From Cytobacillus kochii (lineage in GTDB: Bacteria; Bacillota; Bacilli; Bacillales; Cytobacillaceae): DNA of 64,000 nucleotides. Below are positions 44,798-52,979 of the stretch, one piece after another; position 1 is the stretch's first letter; every line of letters starts with the position of its first letter. Position numbers and translations under genes: made by a program. The notes below the pieces were generated by a model. That model was given only the letters and a program-made list of their open reading frames with translations, did not search any database and was not told the DNA's origin. Where the stretch lies: NCBI RefSeq assembly GCF_020171845.1, contig NZ_JAIVAM010000007.1, positions 186,001 to 250,000 on the forward strand. Reading direction: 5' to 3'.

Positions 44798-45562
44798 TTA
44801 ATCATTGACAATATTGTTGACAACGTCATCTAAACTCATCTTTGCATCTGCCTCTAGTTCAGCGGCTTTCGCTGTTATAGCAGCCTCTTGTTCTGCGACT
44901 AAATTAGCAAGGATGGCATCTAATGCCTCTCGAATTTCTTCAGCCTTCCAATTCGCCTGATTACGAAGATTTCGACTACTAATTTCAACTTGAGATTCTA
45001 CTTTTGTAACAATTTCCTGTTTCGCTGCTACAATCTCTTGCTCAAGTTCTGTTACTGCATCTGCTTTCGCTTGATTTAATTCCGCTGTGACTTGCTCTAA
45101 AGCCGACTGGCCCTTCTCACTAGCAAAAGCTTGGAAACCAGCCGTTGCTTCCTCCTGCATTAAATCGCCTTTTGCCTTAATATGAAAATAGCCTTCTAAA
45201 AATAGTTGATAGAATTGATAATCCATATTTTCCAAGATCAACAATTTCTCACTATCTAGGGATGCAATATGTTCATATTTGGCCTGGTCAATAGCTAAAG
45301 TAGAACCTTCAATTTCACGCAATGTTTTCTCGTCAATTTGACTGGCTGCTAACTCCTTTAGTGTTTCATTTTCTGCTCTGAGCTCTGTTAATAACTGTTC
45401 AAAATTGGCATCCGATTCACTTAGAACCTCAGCACTTGTTTGGTTAAATAAGTTATCATACCAAGTTTTCAAAGCCTGTCCCGCATCTGTATTCGCTAAC
45501 GAAAAGCCTGCTCCGGTTAGCAATCCGACTGTAACTGCACCAGCTATGATTTTCTTTTTCAT
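44798..45562 (-). CDS. Secreted coiled-coil protein, second of a tandem trio
   Basis: A 254-residue protein. The N-terminus (KKKIIAGAVTVGLLTGAGFSLANTDA) is a signal peptide with likely cleavage after SLA; LKTWYDNLFNQ follows at once, then two long helical regions rich in Glu, Ala, Gln and Lys (about 50-90 and 155-245), the second nearly continuous coiled coil. AAAGGGG lies upstream of the ATG. No catalytic motif is visible. It could be a structural surface or matrix protein. It lies 23 bases after the first member of the trio. Confidence 0.75.
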   Translation of the reverse strand: MKKKIIAGAVTVGLLTGAGFSLANTDAGQALKTWYDNLFNQTSAEVLSESDANFEQLLTELRAENETLKELAASQIDEKTLREIEGSTLAIDQAKYEHIASLDSEKLLILENMDYQFYQLFLEGYFHIKAKGDLMQEEATAGFQAFASEKGQSALEQVTAELNQAKADAVTELEQEIVAAKQEIVTKVESQVEISSRNLRNQANWKAEEIREALDAILANLVAEQEAAITAKAAELEADAKMSLDDVVNNIVND

Positions 45563-45585
45563 CTTCCCGACCCCTTTGTCGAAAT

Positions 45586-46017
45586 TTATTTTTCTAACGT
45601 TTCTTCTAAAAATAATCGTATTTCTTGATCCATCTCAGATTTAAGTTCTTCCTTCTTTTCACCTTCATACGTATGAAATGAATGGCTTAGTTCTTTTTTT
45701 ATGTTTTGAATATCTACTTTGTATAAAGTTAAGTATTGGTTGATCTCTTTTTTCGCTTCTTCACTTGAAACTACTACGTTTTTTTCCATTGCTTTTTCAT
45801 AGGTTAGTTGTGCATCTAGCTTTTGCTGTTTCATTTGTTCAGACCAAGATTCATAGGCGGTTGCCAGCTCATTATTGGTCTGTTCCTCACTTATCTCGAA
45901 TAATTCATTACTCCACTTTCCTAGAGATTCGCTCGAAAATGCTTGAACGAAGACACCTGTTAGACCAATCATGAGACAAATAATGATTGTGATGGTCGTT
46001 ACCTTTTTCACTCTCAT
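45586..46017 (-). CDS. Secreted coiled-coil protein, first of a tandem trio
   Basis: A 143-residue protein with signal peptide (VTTITIIICLMIGLTGVFVQAFS), then LGKWSNELFEISEEQ and charged helices to the end (KKEELKSEMDQEIRLFLEETLEK). It shares the plan of the next two genes: export signal, a short L-x-x-W segment with aromatic residue, coiled coil. AAAGGA lies upstream of the ATG. Function unknown. Confidence 0.75.
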   Translation of the reverse strand: MRVKKVTTITIIICLMIGLTGVFVQAFSSESLGKWSNELFEISEEQTNNELATAYESWSEQMKQQKLDAQLTYEKAMEKNVVVSSEEAKKEINQYLTLYKVDIQNIKKELSHSFHTYEGEKKEELKSEMDQEIRLFLEETLEK

Positions 46018-46498
46018 ACTGTCCTTTCTTGCTCACATTTATTTTTCATAGGGGAATCAACCATAGATGTGTGTTCATTATTAGGACAAAGTAAAGCTAG
46101 TATTCAACTGCCGTGACTTTTATCCTAGAATCATCACTTTCCCCCTTTCATTTGTCATTTGTTCTTTCATATGTTCTATATTGTTCTTGATAAAAAACAC
46201 TACACGTAGTATAAATGAGACGCATCATAATGAAAAACGTAATAGTTTACCAAAAATTCAGAATATATTATTGATATCTATGTTTTTCTCTTTTTTCCTA
46301 TTATTTACACTCATTCACACTTGAACAATAGAGAAGAAGTGCTTCCACTCCTTTGCTAGCAAGACTTTTAAATCCAATTACCTATATGTACAACAAGAAA
46401 AATAAGGAAAAATATTCAACCTTCCACATCCATTTAATAGGTCACTTGTTCTACCAAATACTTATCTCTGATTCCAATTTACTAGGTAGTTTTAGTAT
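46018..46498. other. Upstream region of the coiled-coil operon with AGAACA repeats
   Basis: About 480 bases without a supported gene. On the minus strand, AGAACA occurs three times (complement at 46160-46165, 46172-46177 and 46182-46187), spaced 12 and 10 bases, roughly one helical turn apart, about 145-170 bases upstream of the first trio gene. This could be an activator site. The rest shows nothing recognisable. Confidence 0.45.
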
Positions 46499-46533
46499 TA
46501 AAAAAAGACCTGCAAAAGTGACGATGCAGGCCT
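46499..46533 (-). terminator. Terminator of the DUF4825 lipoprotein gene
   Basis: CCTGCA (46509-46514) pairs with TGCAGG (46525-46530), flanked by A/T pairs, and seven T residues follow on the minus strand. It is 30 bases after the gene. Confidence 0.8.
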
Positions 46534-46562
46534 GTAGTTCAGCAGTCATAGGTAGAATGGAT

Positions 46563-46982
46563 CTAGTTCCAACTGTTTATTAATTGCTCTAGCTCCTTTT
46601 GGCTCCCTACACCTGCTATATCTTTTTCATACCAACTGTTTACTTCACCTCTCGTTACTTTCGTTTCACTTCCATTTACATGAAAACTTATCCATTCCAC
46701 GTTTCGCACTAAGGAAAAAAGAACAGTCGCTTGTTTTTTCATTAATGCCTCTCCATCATTGACTTCATGATAAAATACTTCTAAACCATACGGTTCTTGA
46801 TCTGTCTTTAATTCAAAATAATCGATCGAGTCCGTTGTCTCATTCAGTATATTTCCAACGGCACTATTGTCACCAATATAGGCACCCTTATATCGGAATA
46901 ATTCTTCTTCTTCTGCACCTTGGCAACCAAAGAGAAGAAAGAATGGCAAGAGTAAAATAAAAAAGTTCTTTCTCGATAACAT
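46563..46982 (-). CDS. DUF4825 domain lipoprotein
   Basis: A 139-residue protein with a lipoprotein signal (FFILLLPFFLLFGC, lipid-bearing Cys near 20). The segment YKGAYIGDNSAVGNILN is the hallmark of DUF4825. Such domains often accompany regulators or peptidases, but here it stands alone. GGAGGTGG precedes the ATG. Function unknown. Confidence 0.85.
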   Translation of the reverse strand: MLSRKNFFILLLPFFLLFGCQGAEEEELFRYKGAYIGDNSAVGNILNETTDSIDYFELKTDQEPYGLEVFYHEVNDGEALMKKQATVLFSLVRNVEWISFHVNGSETKVTRGEVNSWYEKDIAGVGSQKELEQLINSWN

Positions 46983-47127
46983 TTATCCACCTCCTGGCCG
47001 ATTTGAATCAACCCATCTCACAAACACAATAACATATTTTGTTAAATTTTCTAACAATAATCATGCAAATTCTCCTCAATTGTAATAGTATAGATTAAAT
47101 ACACAAATGTTGAAGGGAGATGATGTG

Positions 47128-48657
47128 ATGAAAACGCACTCGTTACGATCAGAAAATCAGCATTTATTTTTATTTGAGGAAATAACAATTGAAAAGCTTC
47201 ACAAATTGTATGATACAGGTGAGTATACAGTTGAAGAAGTCATTCGATCTTTTCTTGAGCGCATTGAACAATATGAATCGACATATAATGCTTTTACATT
47301 TATGAACGAACAGGCGCTTACTGATGCGAAAACCATCGATGCGAAACGGATGCGTGGGGAAAAGGTGGGTCCATTAGCAGGTATCCCCGTAGTTGTGAAA
47401 GAAGCTGTCGATATGGTTGGTTTTCCATCTACATTTGGCTGGGCTCCACTCTCTAAACATACAGGTGGAATAGAATTATTACCGCAGAAAGATGCCACCA
47501 TTATCTCTAGATTAAAAGCAGCTGATGCCATCATACTCGGCAAAACAAATATCCCTGCCTTTAGTTGTGCATACCACGCAAATACTAGTTGGAAAGGTCC
47601 CACATACAACGCGGTAAATAGAAAATTAACACCTGGTGGTAGTAGTAGTGGCACGGCTACTGCCGTATCTGGTAATTTTACCGTTCTTGGAGTAGCAGAA
47701 GAAACAGCGGGTTCCATACAAGTACCAGCAGCAGCGCAAGGAATTGTTGGCATTAAACCTTCATTCGGACTCATTCCTACTACAGGTGTGACTCCGCTTG
47801 CTGGCAGTACAAGAGATGTATTAGGGCCGCATGCCAGAACGGTGCGGGATGCAGCGATTATGCTTGATGTTATCGCTGGCTATTCACCTGATGATGCTAA
47901 AACCATTTCTAGTACGATTCCAGAGAAGGGCTATACCTCTTTCCTTTCATCACATGCTTTGAAAGGGAAAAGAATTGGTTTATACGGCCCTAGTTGGCGA
48001 GAAACGAAAATGACGGCAGAAACGGAAGCACTTTATAAAAAAAGTATTTCAATATTGCAATCACTGGGTGCAGAGGTGATTGAAGATCCTTTTCATGTAA
48101 AGCCACTGGCTCCATATATGAAAACTATTGATACAATGATTGGAAGAGAATCCTTTTTTTACGACCTTAATCAATACTTCAAAAACCTTGATCCTTCGTT
48201 AAATATGGAACAAGTTTTCTTAAAAGCGGGAGCAATACCTTGGGAAGGAGACCAGCCCTTAGCTTCCTTTGTCCGACCACTTGAAACCGACAAAGCTTTC
48301 GAAAATGCTGAACGCTTACCTGATTTAACACGCTTTAAAGAAACGAAGAACGAACTGTTACGCACCATTACCTACATTATGGCTGAGCAACAATTAGATG
48401 CTTTTGTTTACCCAACAATGCTAGAAGATGTACCAACTTTAGATCGTGAGGATGTTGCGACTTCTACCATATCCGAAATTAATATTAGTGGATTGCCACT
48501 CATAACAATACCAGCAGGGTTTTATAGTAACGGCTCCCCCTTTAACCTCGCTTTTTTCAGTACAATGTGGAGCGAAGGTGACATACTTGGTATGGCCTAT
48601 GCCTATGAAAAAGCTGCCGGTGGCCGTAAAGCTCCGCAATTAGTGAAAAAGGAGTAG
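47128..48657 (+). CDS. Amidase signature family protein
   Basis: A 509-residue hydrolase of the amidase signature family with a Ser-Ser-Lys triad: lysine in PVVVKEAVDM, the serine-rich loop PGGSSSGTATAV and the nucleophile segment ETAGSIQVPAA. In most members the last motif is DTGGSIRxPA; here Glu-Thr-Ala replace Asp-Thr/Gly-Gly but the serine is kept. The ATG at 47128 is about 8 bases after GGGAG; an ATG at 47107 precedes that site. It is monocistronic. The substrate is unknown. Confidence 0.9.
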   Translation: MKTHSLRSENQHLFLFEEITIEKLHKLYDTGEYTVEEVIRSFLERIEQYESTYNAFTFMNEQALTDAKTIDAKRMRGEKVGPLAGIPVVVKEAVDMVGFPSTFGWAPLSKHTGGIELLPQKDATIISRLKAADAIILGKTNIPAFSCAYHANTSWKGPTYNAVNRKLTPGGSSSGTATAVSGNFTVLGVAEETAGSIQVPAAAQGIVGIKPSFGLIPTTGVTPLAGSTRDVLGPHARTVRDAAIMLDVIAGYSPDDAKTISSTIPEKGYTSFLSSHALKGKRIGLYGPSWRETKMTAETEALYKKSISILQSLGAEVIEDPFHVKPLAPYMKTIDTMIGRESFFYDLNQYFKNLDPSLNMEQVFLKAGAIPWEGDQPLASFVRPLETDKAFENAERLPDLTRFKETKNELLRTITYIMAEQQLDAFVYPTMLEDVPTLDREDVATSTISEINISGLPLITIPAGFYSNGSPFNLAFFSTMWSEGDILGMAYAYEKAAGGRKAPQLVKKE

Positions 48658-48682
48658 CCCTTCAATCGAAGGGGCTTTTTTT
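48656..48682 (+). terminator. Amidase terminator
   Basis: GCCCTTC/GAAGGGGC stem with one bulged G, loop AATC, then TTTTTTT; the stem starts inside the stop codon. Confidence 0.88.
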
Positions 48683-48687
48683 ATTTT

Positions 48688-48870
48688 CTACCTAGCTGCT
48701 AGACTCATAATCGTATAAATGATTAAGCTAAACGATACTGTCAGCCAAAAAGTATTCTTCTCTGTTTCTTTTTCATCACGGATTTTCTTCAAAAGGGAAA
48801 CCAAATTTAAGCAAAAAACAATACATAGGACTGGCATCAAATAGAAGCCGATGAAACTGAAGGTTAGCAT
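48688..48870 (-). CDS. Small membrane protein of unknown function
   Basis: Sixty residues with two transmembrane segments (FSFIGFYLMPVLCIVFCLNLV and FWLTVSFSLIIYTIMSL) joined by a charged loop KKIRDEKETEKN. AAGGAGAG lies before the ATG at 48870; the ATG at 48891 precedes that site. No family recognised. It converges on the amidase. Confidence 0.65.
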   Translation of the reverse strand: MLTFSFIGFYLMPVLCIVFCLNLVSLLKKIRDEKETEKNTFWLTVSFSLIIYTIMSLAAR

Positions 48871-48898
48871 TGAATCTCTCCTTATATTCATGCTCCAT

Positions 48899-48924
48899 AA
48901 AAAAAGATGCTCTTAAAGAACATC
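48899..48924 (-). terminator. Terminator following a 31-codon reading frame
   Basis: GATGCTCT (48906-48913) and AGAACATC (48917-48924) pair with one G-U, and a run of T residues follows on the minus strand. It starts 10 bases after the stop of the small frame at 48934. Confidence 0.7.
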
Positions 48925-48933
48925 ATGATTGTA

Positions 48934-49029
48934 CTAACTCATTAGATAAGTGATATACCCTATGATGGCAAGAACAATAACCATTCCCCCAACAGTTGAT
49001 GCACCGTAAAAAGTTCTTCCAATCATCAT
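48934..49029 (-). CDS. Putative 31-residue membrane peptide
   Basis: ATG-ATG start, then a short polar start (IGRTFYGAST), a transmembrane segment (VGGMVIVLAIIGYITYLM) and stop. An intrinsic terminator follows in 10 bases, which argues that the frame is transcribed. The ribosome site is weak (AGAGACAG next to the start; AAGGGAG is 17 bases away), so coding is uncertain. Longer frames are absent here. Confidence 0.4.
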   Translation of the reverse strand: MMIGRTFYGASTVGGMVIVLAIIGYITYLMS

Positions 49030-49086
49030 CTGTCTCTATTTTGCTCCCTTCATCTTTTTTCTTTTTCAATGACCATGACCTCAAGT

Positions 49087-49317
49087 TTACTTCACATGAT
49101 ATAATCGTTGAGATAGAAAATAAGCAATACAGCTAGCGAATAATGCAAATACATAGGAGAATGGATGAGAAATTGTGCCAAATTGAACTGTTTGGCTTTG
49201 TGTTGTAGCAAATGTAATCTCTGGTGTATACATAAGTGTCATGATTAGACCGGATCCGATTTCAAATACATAAATAAGAACGATGAAACTTAGTAAGAAT
49301 ATTAAAATTTTTTTCAT
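49087..49317 (-). CDS. Small membrane protein of unknown function
   Basis: A 76-residue protein with two hydrophobic segments (ILIFLLSFIVLIYVFEIGSGL and YVFALFASCIAYFLSQ) and a polar, Thr/Gln-rich outside loop. AAGGAGAGG lies before the ATG. It follows a set of 10-base tandem repeats. No family recognised. Confidence 0.65.
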   Translation of the reverse strand: MKKILIFLLSFIVLIYVFEIGSGLIMTLMYTPEITFATTQSQTVQFGTISHPFSYVFALFASCIAYFLSQRLYHVK

Positions 49318-49340
49318 CAGATGACCTCTCCTTGTTATCT

Positions 49341-49376
49341 TTACCTATCTTTACCTACCTTTACCTATATTTTACC
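49341..49376. repeat. 10-bp tandem repeat in the divergent promoter region
   Basis: On the + strand TTACCTATCT, TTACCTACCT, TTACCTATAT and a partial TTTACC follow one another at exact 10-bp steps. On the minus strand this reads GGTAAA every helical turn, just upstream of the ribosome site of the gene at 49087-49317 and 30 bases before the YnfA gene. Confidence 0.75.
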
Positions 49377-49405
49377 ATAAATAGAAAATAGGAGTTGAGT
49401 AAATC

Positions 49406-49729
49406 TTGAGTGCGATTATACTATTTTTATTAGCCGGAATTGCAGAAATTGGCGGCGGTTATTTCATTTGGCTATGGCTAAGGGAGGGGAAACCTTTTTA
49501 TTGGGGAATTGGCGGTGGTGTTGCCTTAGCCTTATATGGCGTGATTGCTACCTTTCAAGACTTCCCATCTTTCGGACGCGTGTATGCTGCCTATGGTGGT
49601 GTATTCATTATTTTGTCTGTCCTTTGGGGCTGGGGCATTGATAAAAAAGCGCCTGATATGTATGACTGGATTGGAGCTGCCATCTGCTTGGTTGGTGTTG
49701 GCGTGATGTTACTAGCGCCTCGTCATTAA
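49406..49729 (+). CDS. YnfA family (UPF0060) membrane protein
   Basis: A 107-residue protein with four transmembrane segments, resembling E. coli YnfA and small multidrug-resistance-like proteins. Conserved stretches are [31 protein letters not shown] and [15 protein letters not shown]. It begins with TTG after GGAG at 11 bases. Function is not established; drug efflux has been proposed. Confidence 0.9.
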   Translation: MSAIILFLLAGIAEIGGGYFIWLWLREGKPFYWGIGGGVALALYGVIATFQDFPSFGRVYAAYGGVFIILSVLWGWGIDKKAPDMYDWIGAAICLVGVGVMLLAPRH

Positions 49730-49931
49730 GCATGTGATTAATGCTGTATTGGTGCTTAGTTTAATTGTAATGTAAAAGTCTTTCTAGATAAAAGCGACTG
49801 ATGTCTGCATAATGGGTGATTGGAGCAAGTGCGGACTTTATAAATTTGCCCACACTTCTTGTGATTTTCGATCTCATGCTGATTTAGAACCGTCTTTGTG
49901 TGGGCGTTTCTCCTTTTGAACCTTCTTGTAA

Positions 49932-50384
49932 CTATACGGACCCACGATTTTTACTTTTCCGCCAATAATAAACGATAGAAAATAAAATAAGCCCTGTTGC
50001 TGCGCCGACACTATCAATTAATACATCCCTTACTTCACCCGAACGCCCTGGAATAAAAAGTTGATGAAATTCATCAGACGCCGCATAAACTGTTGTGAGA
50101 ATCCAGGATATAAGCAGCTTTTGACGAGTAAGTATATTCCCTTGTCTTATAGCAAAAAGAATAAATATCCCTAAAATAAAATAAGCAAAAAAATGCGCGT
50201 TTTTGCGAATAAAAGTCTCTAAAGTATGTAAGTTTTCAATTGAAAATGGAACCCAAGCAGCGATAACTTCTGTAATCCCACCACTTAATTGACTTGATTG
50301 TGTCCCCGGTTGATGAGATAAAATAAAGATCATTGCCATCCACAAAATACTAGGGAGCCAATATAATTGTTTTTTCATAAGCAT
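49932..50384 (-). CDS. VanZ family protein
   Basis: A 150-residue membrane protein with about four transmembrane segments. It shows the family motifs RKNAHFFAYFILG and SDEFHQLFIPGRSGEVRDVLIDSVGA. VanZ relatives lower teicoplanin binding, but chromosomal copies have unknown roles, possibly in phosphatidyl or wall precursor turnover. AAAGGA lies before the ATG; a second ATG two codons in would also fit. Confidence 0.9.
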   Translation of the reverse strand: MLMKKQLYWLPSILWMAMIFILSHQPGTQSSQLSGGITEVIAAWVPFSIENLHTLETFIRKNAHFFAYFILGIFILFAIRQGNILTRQKLLISWILTTVYAASDEFHQLFIPGRSGEVRDVLIDSVGAATGLILFSIVYYWRKSKNRGSV

Positions 50385-50697
50385 GTCGTCCTTTATATGT
50401 CATAACTCTATTATACCTTAGTAGATGACATCCTTCACGGTTATTACGCACAGATATGGCAAGTGACGGTTGTCTAATAAGAGCATTTGTTCACATTTGT
50501 GATTTGCCAGTACAACTGGTATTTTTCTAATCTTTTGTGTACATTTCTCATTCTGCTAACACTTCTAACAGCTCCCCTCCCTCTTGTGCTCGTGAAACCC
50601 ATACGCTAACAGCTACGCCAATCCCCTTAGTTGTAACCCTAATCTCTCCCACTTTATTCAGGAGAGGCTAAACTATTAGACTCCCCATTTAACCTAT
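50385..50697. other. Non-coding stretch upstream of VanZ
   Basis: No open frame or RNA gene. A short inverted pair CTCTCC (50644-50649)/GGAGAG (50661-50666) is the only structure; it lacks a T-run. Confidence 0.5.
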
Positions 50698-50729
50698 CAA
50701 AAAAACCCCACGGGCAATGATGTCCGTGG
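50698..50729 (-). terminator. Terminator of the AhpD-like gene
   Basis: CCACGG (50708-50713)/CCGTGG (50724-50729) stem with inner CA/TG pairing and a T-run on the minus strand, 17 bases after the stop. Confidence 0.85.
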
Positions 50730-50745
50730 AGTGATCTAATTTCAC

Positions 50746-51405
50746 CTATTCGTCATAGGCATTTAATGCATTGATACCGTGTGCTAGCGCGGAACCTGCT
50801 TTTAAAGCAGTTGCGACAAAGATGCTTTCGACAAGTTCTTCTTTTGTAATCCCGAGTCTTTTCGCATTCTTTGTGTGTATGTCAATACAGTAGGCGCAAC
50901 CTGTAATATGAGCAACGGCGACAGCAATAAGCTCTTTATCTTTTTTATTGATGGCCCCGTCTTTCATAGCTGCTTCATCAAAGCCAAAGAAACCTTTTAC
51001 CGCATCTGGAGCATAGTCTTTCAACTCAGTCATTCTCTTCATATTAGCCGCTTGGTAGAGGTTATCTGCTTCTACTTCCTCATAAGCATTTAACGCATGA
51101 GTGCCATGTGCGAAGGCAGAGCCTGCTTTAAGAGCGGTCGCTACTAAGACTGCTTCTGTAATTTCCTCTTTTGAAACCCCCAATTTCTTTGCATTACCTA
51201 CATGGATTTCAATGCAATACGGACACCCCGTAACATGAGCACAGGCGACAGCAATAATTTCTTTCGTTCTTTCCGTAATGGCTCCATCCGCTAATGCTGC
51301 CTTATCAAAGGCAAAAAAGGTTTTATTGGCTTCCGCTGCTGACTTTCCTAATTCTCCAATTCTTCTAATCTTTGATTTTTGATACAAACTGTCATTTGCC
51401 AACAT
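50746..51405 (-). CDS. Tandem carboxymuconolactone decarboxylase/AhpD-like protein
   Basis: A 219-residue protein of two homologous AhpD-like halves. Each has the redox motif E-x-x-C-x-x-C-x-x-x-H: CPYCIEIH near 61-68 and CAYCIDIH near 169-176, then the ATALKAGSA(F/L)AHG stretch. AhpD-type proteins give reducing power to peroxiredoxins. GGAGGGG precedes the ATG. A hairpin at about 51450 separates it from the semialdehyde dehydrogenase gene upstream. Confidence 0.9.
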   Translation of the reverse strand: MLANDSLYQKSKIRRIGELGKSAAEANKTFFAFDKAALADGAITERTKEIIAVACAHVTGCPYCIEIHVGNAKKLGVSKEEITEAVLVATALKAGSAFAHGTHALNAYEEVEADNLYQAANMKRMTELKDYAPDAVKGFFGFDEAAMKDGAINKKDKELIAVAVAHITGCAYCIDIHTKNAKRLGITKEELVESIFVATALKAGSALAHGINALNAYDE

Positions 51406-51445
51406 ATTCCCCTCCGATTCATTTTATTTCCCCAGAAATATTCTT

Positions 51446-51470
51446 GAAAAAAGGAAGAGAATCCTTTATT
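51446..51470 (-). terminator. Probable terminator of the sigma-54 operon
   Basis: AAAGGA (51450-51455)/TCCTTT (51462-51467) with a 6-base loop, followed on the minus strand by TTTC. Short stem, moderate support; it lies 28 bases after the mmsA-like stop. Confidence 0.5.
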
Positions 51471-51494
51471 TTCGACAAATTCCTTTTAAATCGA

Positions 51495-52958
51495 TCAAAA
51501 CTCCCAGCGTTGAGTGAGCATTTTTCTACGTGTGTAAAATTCCACACCATCACTACCATTTGCGTGAAGATCACCATAGAATGAATTTTTCCAACCTGAG
51601 AATGGGAAGAAGGCCATTGGTGCTGGTACCCCGATATTTACCCCTAGCATACCCACTTGGATACGTTCTCTGAACTGACGGACATCGCTGCCGCTTTTTG
51701 TAAACAAGCAAGCACCGTTTCCGAATTCTGATTGGTTCGTTAGATCAATTGCTTCTTGGAGAGATGATACACGGATAATTGATAAAACGGGTGCGAAGAT
51801 TTCATCCTTCCAAATCTTCATTTCCGGTGTTACTTTATCAAAAATGGTTGGCCCGATAAAATAACCATCTTCATGGTAAGCTTCATCCTTACGTCCATCA
51901 CGTACCAAAACGGCACCTTCTTCTTCCCCTGATTCAATATAACTAGCTGTACGTGCTTTGTGCTCTGGGCGAATCACTGGTCCTAAGAATACATTTTCGT
52001 CCATACCATTACCAATTGTAATTTGATCAGCAGCGGTATTTAATTTTTGTAATAAGGGCTCAATCACATCATCTACTGCCACGACAACTGAACATGCCAT
52101 GCAACGCTCTCCTGCAGAGCCATATGCTGCACCAATAATTTCTTTAACTGCAGCGTCTAAATCAGCTGTTGGCATAACGATAGAATGGTTTTTCGCTCCC
52201 GCCAACGCCTGTACTCGCTTGCCGTGAGAGGAAGCTGTTTTGTATACATATTCAGCAACAGGTTGGGATCCAACGAATGAAATAGCTGGAACGTCCTTAT
52301 GTTCCAATAAACCATTCACGACATCATGTGCACCGTGAACGATATTCAATACGCCATCTGGCAATCCTGCTTCTTTAAATAATTCTGCTAAGCGATTAGC
52401 AAGTAAAGGTGTTCTTTCTGATGGCTTCAATACAAATGAGTTACCACAAGCGATGGCTAATGGGAACATCCAGCATGGGACCATCATCGGGAAATTAAAA
52501 GGTGTAATACCACCCACTACCCCCACAGGATAGCGATACATACCCGATTCGATATTTGTGGCGATATCAGGTAGTTGTTTACCCATCATTAACGACGGTG
52601 CACCCGCAGCAAATTCTACACACTCAATCCCACGTTGTACTTCACCATATGCTTCTTTAAAGCTTTTTCCATTTTCTTCGGTCACAAGCTGTGCCAACTC
52701 ATCCCAGTGGTCGACCAGTAGTTGTTGATATTTAAAAAGTACGCGTGCCCTTTTTGGTACTGGCGTTTGACTCCACGTTTTGAATGCCTCGCTTGCTGCT
52801 TTTACTGCTTCGTTGACATCATCAATAGTTGAGATCGGTACTTGCGCTAACTCTTCACCAGTTGCTGGATTAGGAACCGGTTGATAGTTTTCTGTTTTTG
52901 CCTCTACCCATTGTCCGTTAATAAAATTCTTTAATGTAGATGTTGTAGTTGTTGTCAT
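51495..52958 (-). CDS. mmsA: CoA-acylating methylmalonate-semialdehyde dehydrogenase
   Basis: A 487-residue aldehyde dehydrogenase that oxidises malonate or methylmalonate semialdehyde to acetyl-CoA or propionyl-CoA with CO2 release. The MmsA/IolA signs are FINGQWVEA at the start, [31 protein letters not shown] and the catalytic cysteine in GERCMACSV. It lacks the usual general-base glutamate of hydrolytic ALDHs, as this class does (LAGAKNH). AGGAG precedes the ATG. Third gene after Fe-alcohol dehydrogenase and GntP permease, which suggests degradation of a hydroxy acid. Confidence 0.94.
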   Translation of the reverse strand: MTTTTTSTLKNFINGQWVEAKTENYQPVPNPATGEELAQVPISTIDDVNEAVKAASEAFKTWSQTPVPKRARVLFKYQQLLVDHWDELAQLVTEENGKSFKEAYGEVQRGIECVEFAAGAPSLMMGKQLPDIATNIESGMYRYPVGVVGGITPFNFPMMVPCWMFPLAIACGNSFVLKPSERTPLLANRLAELFKEAGLPDGVLNIVHGAHDVVNGLLEHKDVPAISFVGSQPVAEYVYKTASSHGKRVQALAGAKNHSIVMPTADLDAAVKEIIGAAYGSAGERCMACSVVVAVDDVIEPLLQKLNTAADQITIGNGMDENVFLGPVIRPEHKARTASYIESGEEEGAVLVRDGRKDEAYHEDGYFIGPTIFDKVTPEMKIWKDEIFAPVLSIIRVSSLQEAIDLTNQSEFGNGACLFTKSGSDVRQFRERIQVGMLGVNIGVPAPMAFFPFSGWKNSFYGDLHANGSDGVEFYTRRKMLTQRWEF

Positions 52959-52979
52959 TTGTCATACTCCTCTCAAATT

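Noticed and set aside
47199..47774. 191-codon frame antisense to the amidase gene
   Set aside because: It lies wholly inside a well-supported amidase, has no ribosome site and no recognisable motif.
49848..49905. GCCCACAC/GTGTGGGC inverted pair between YnfA and VanZ genes
   Set aside because: The arms are 42 bases apart and no T-run follows in a suitable place, so it was not called a terminator.
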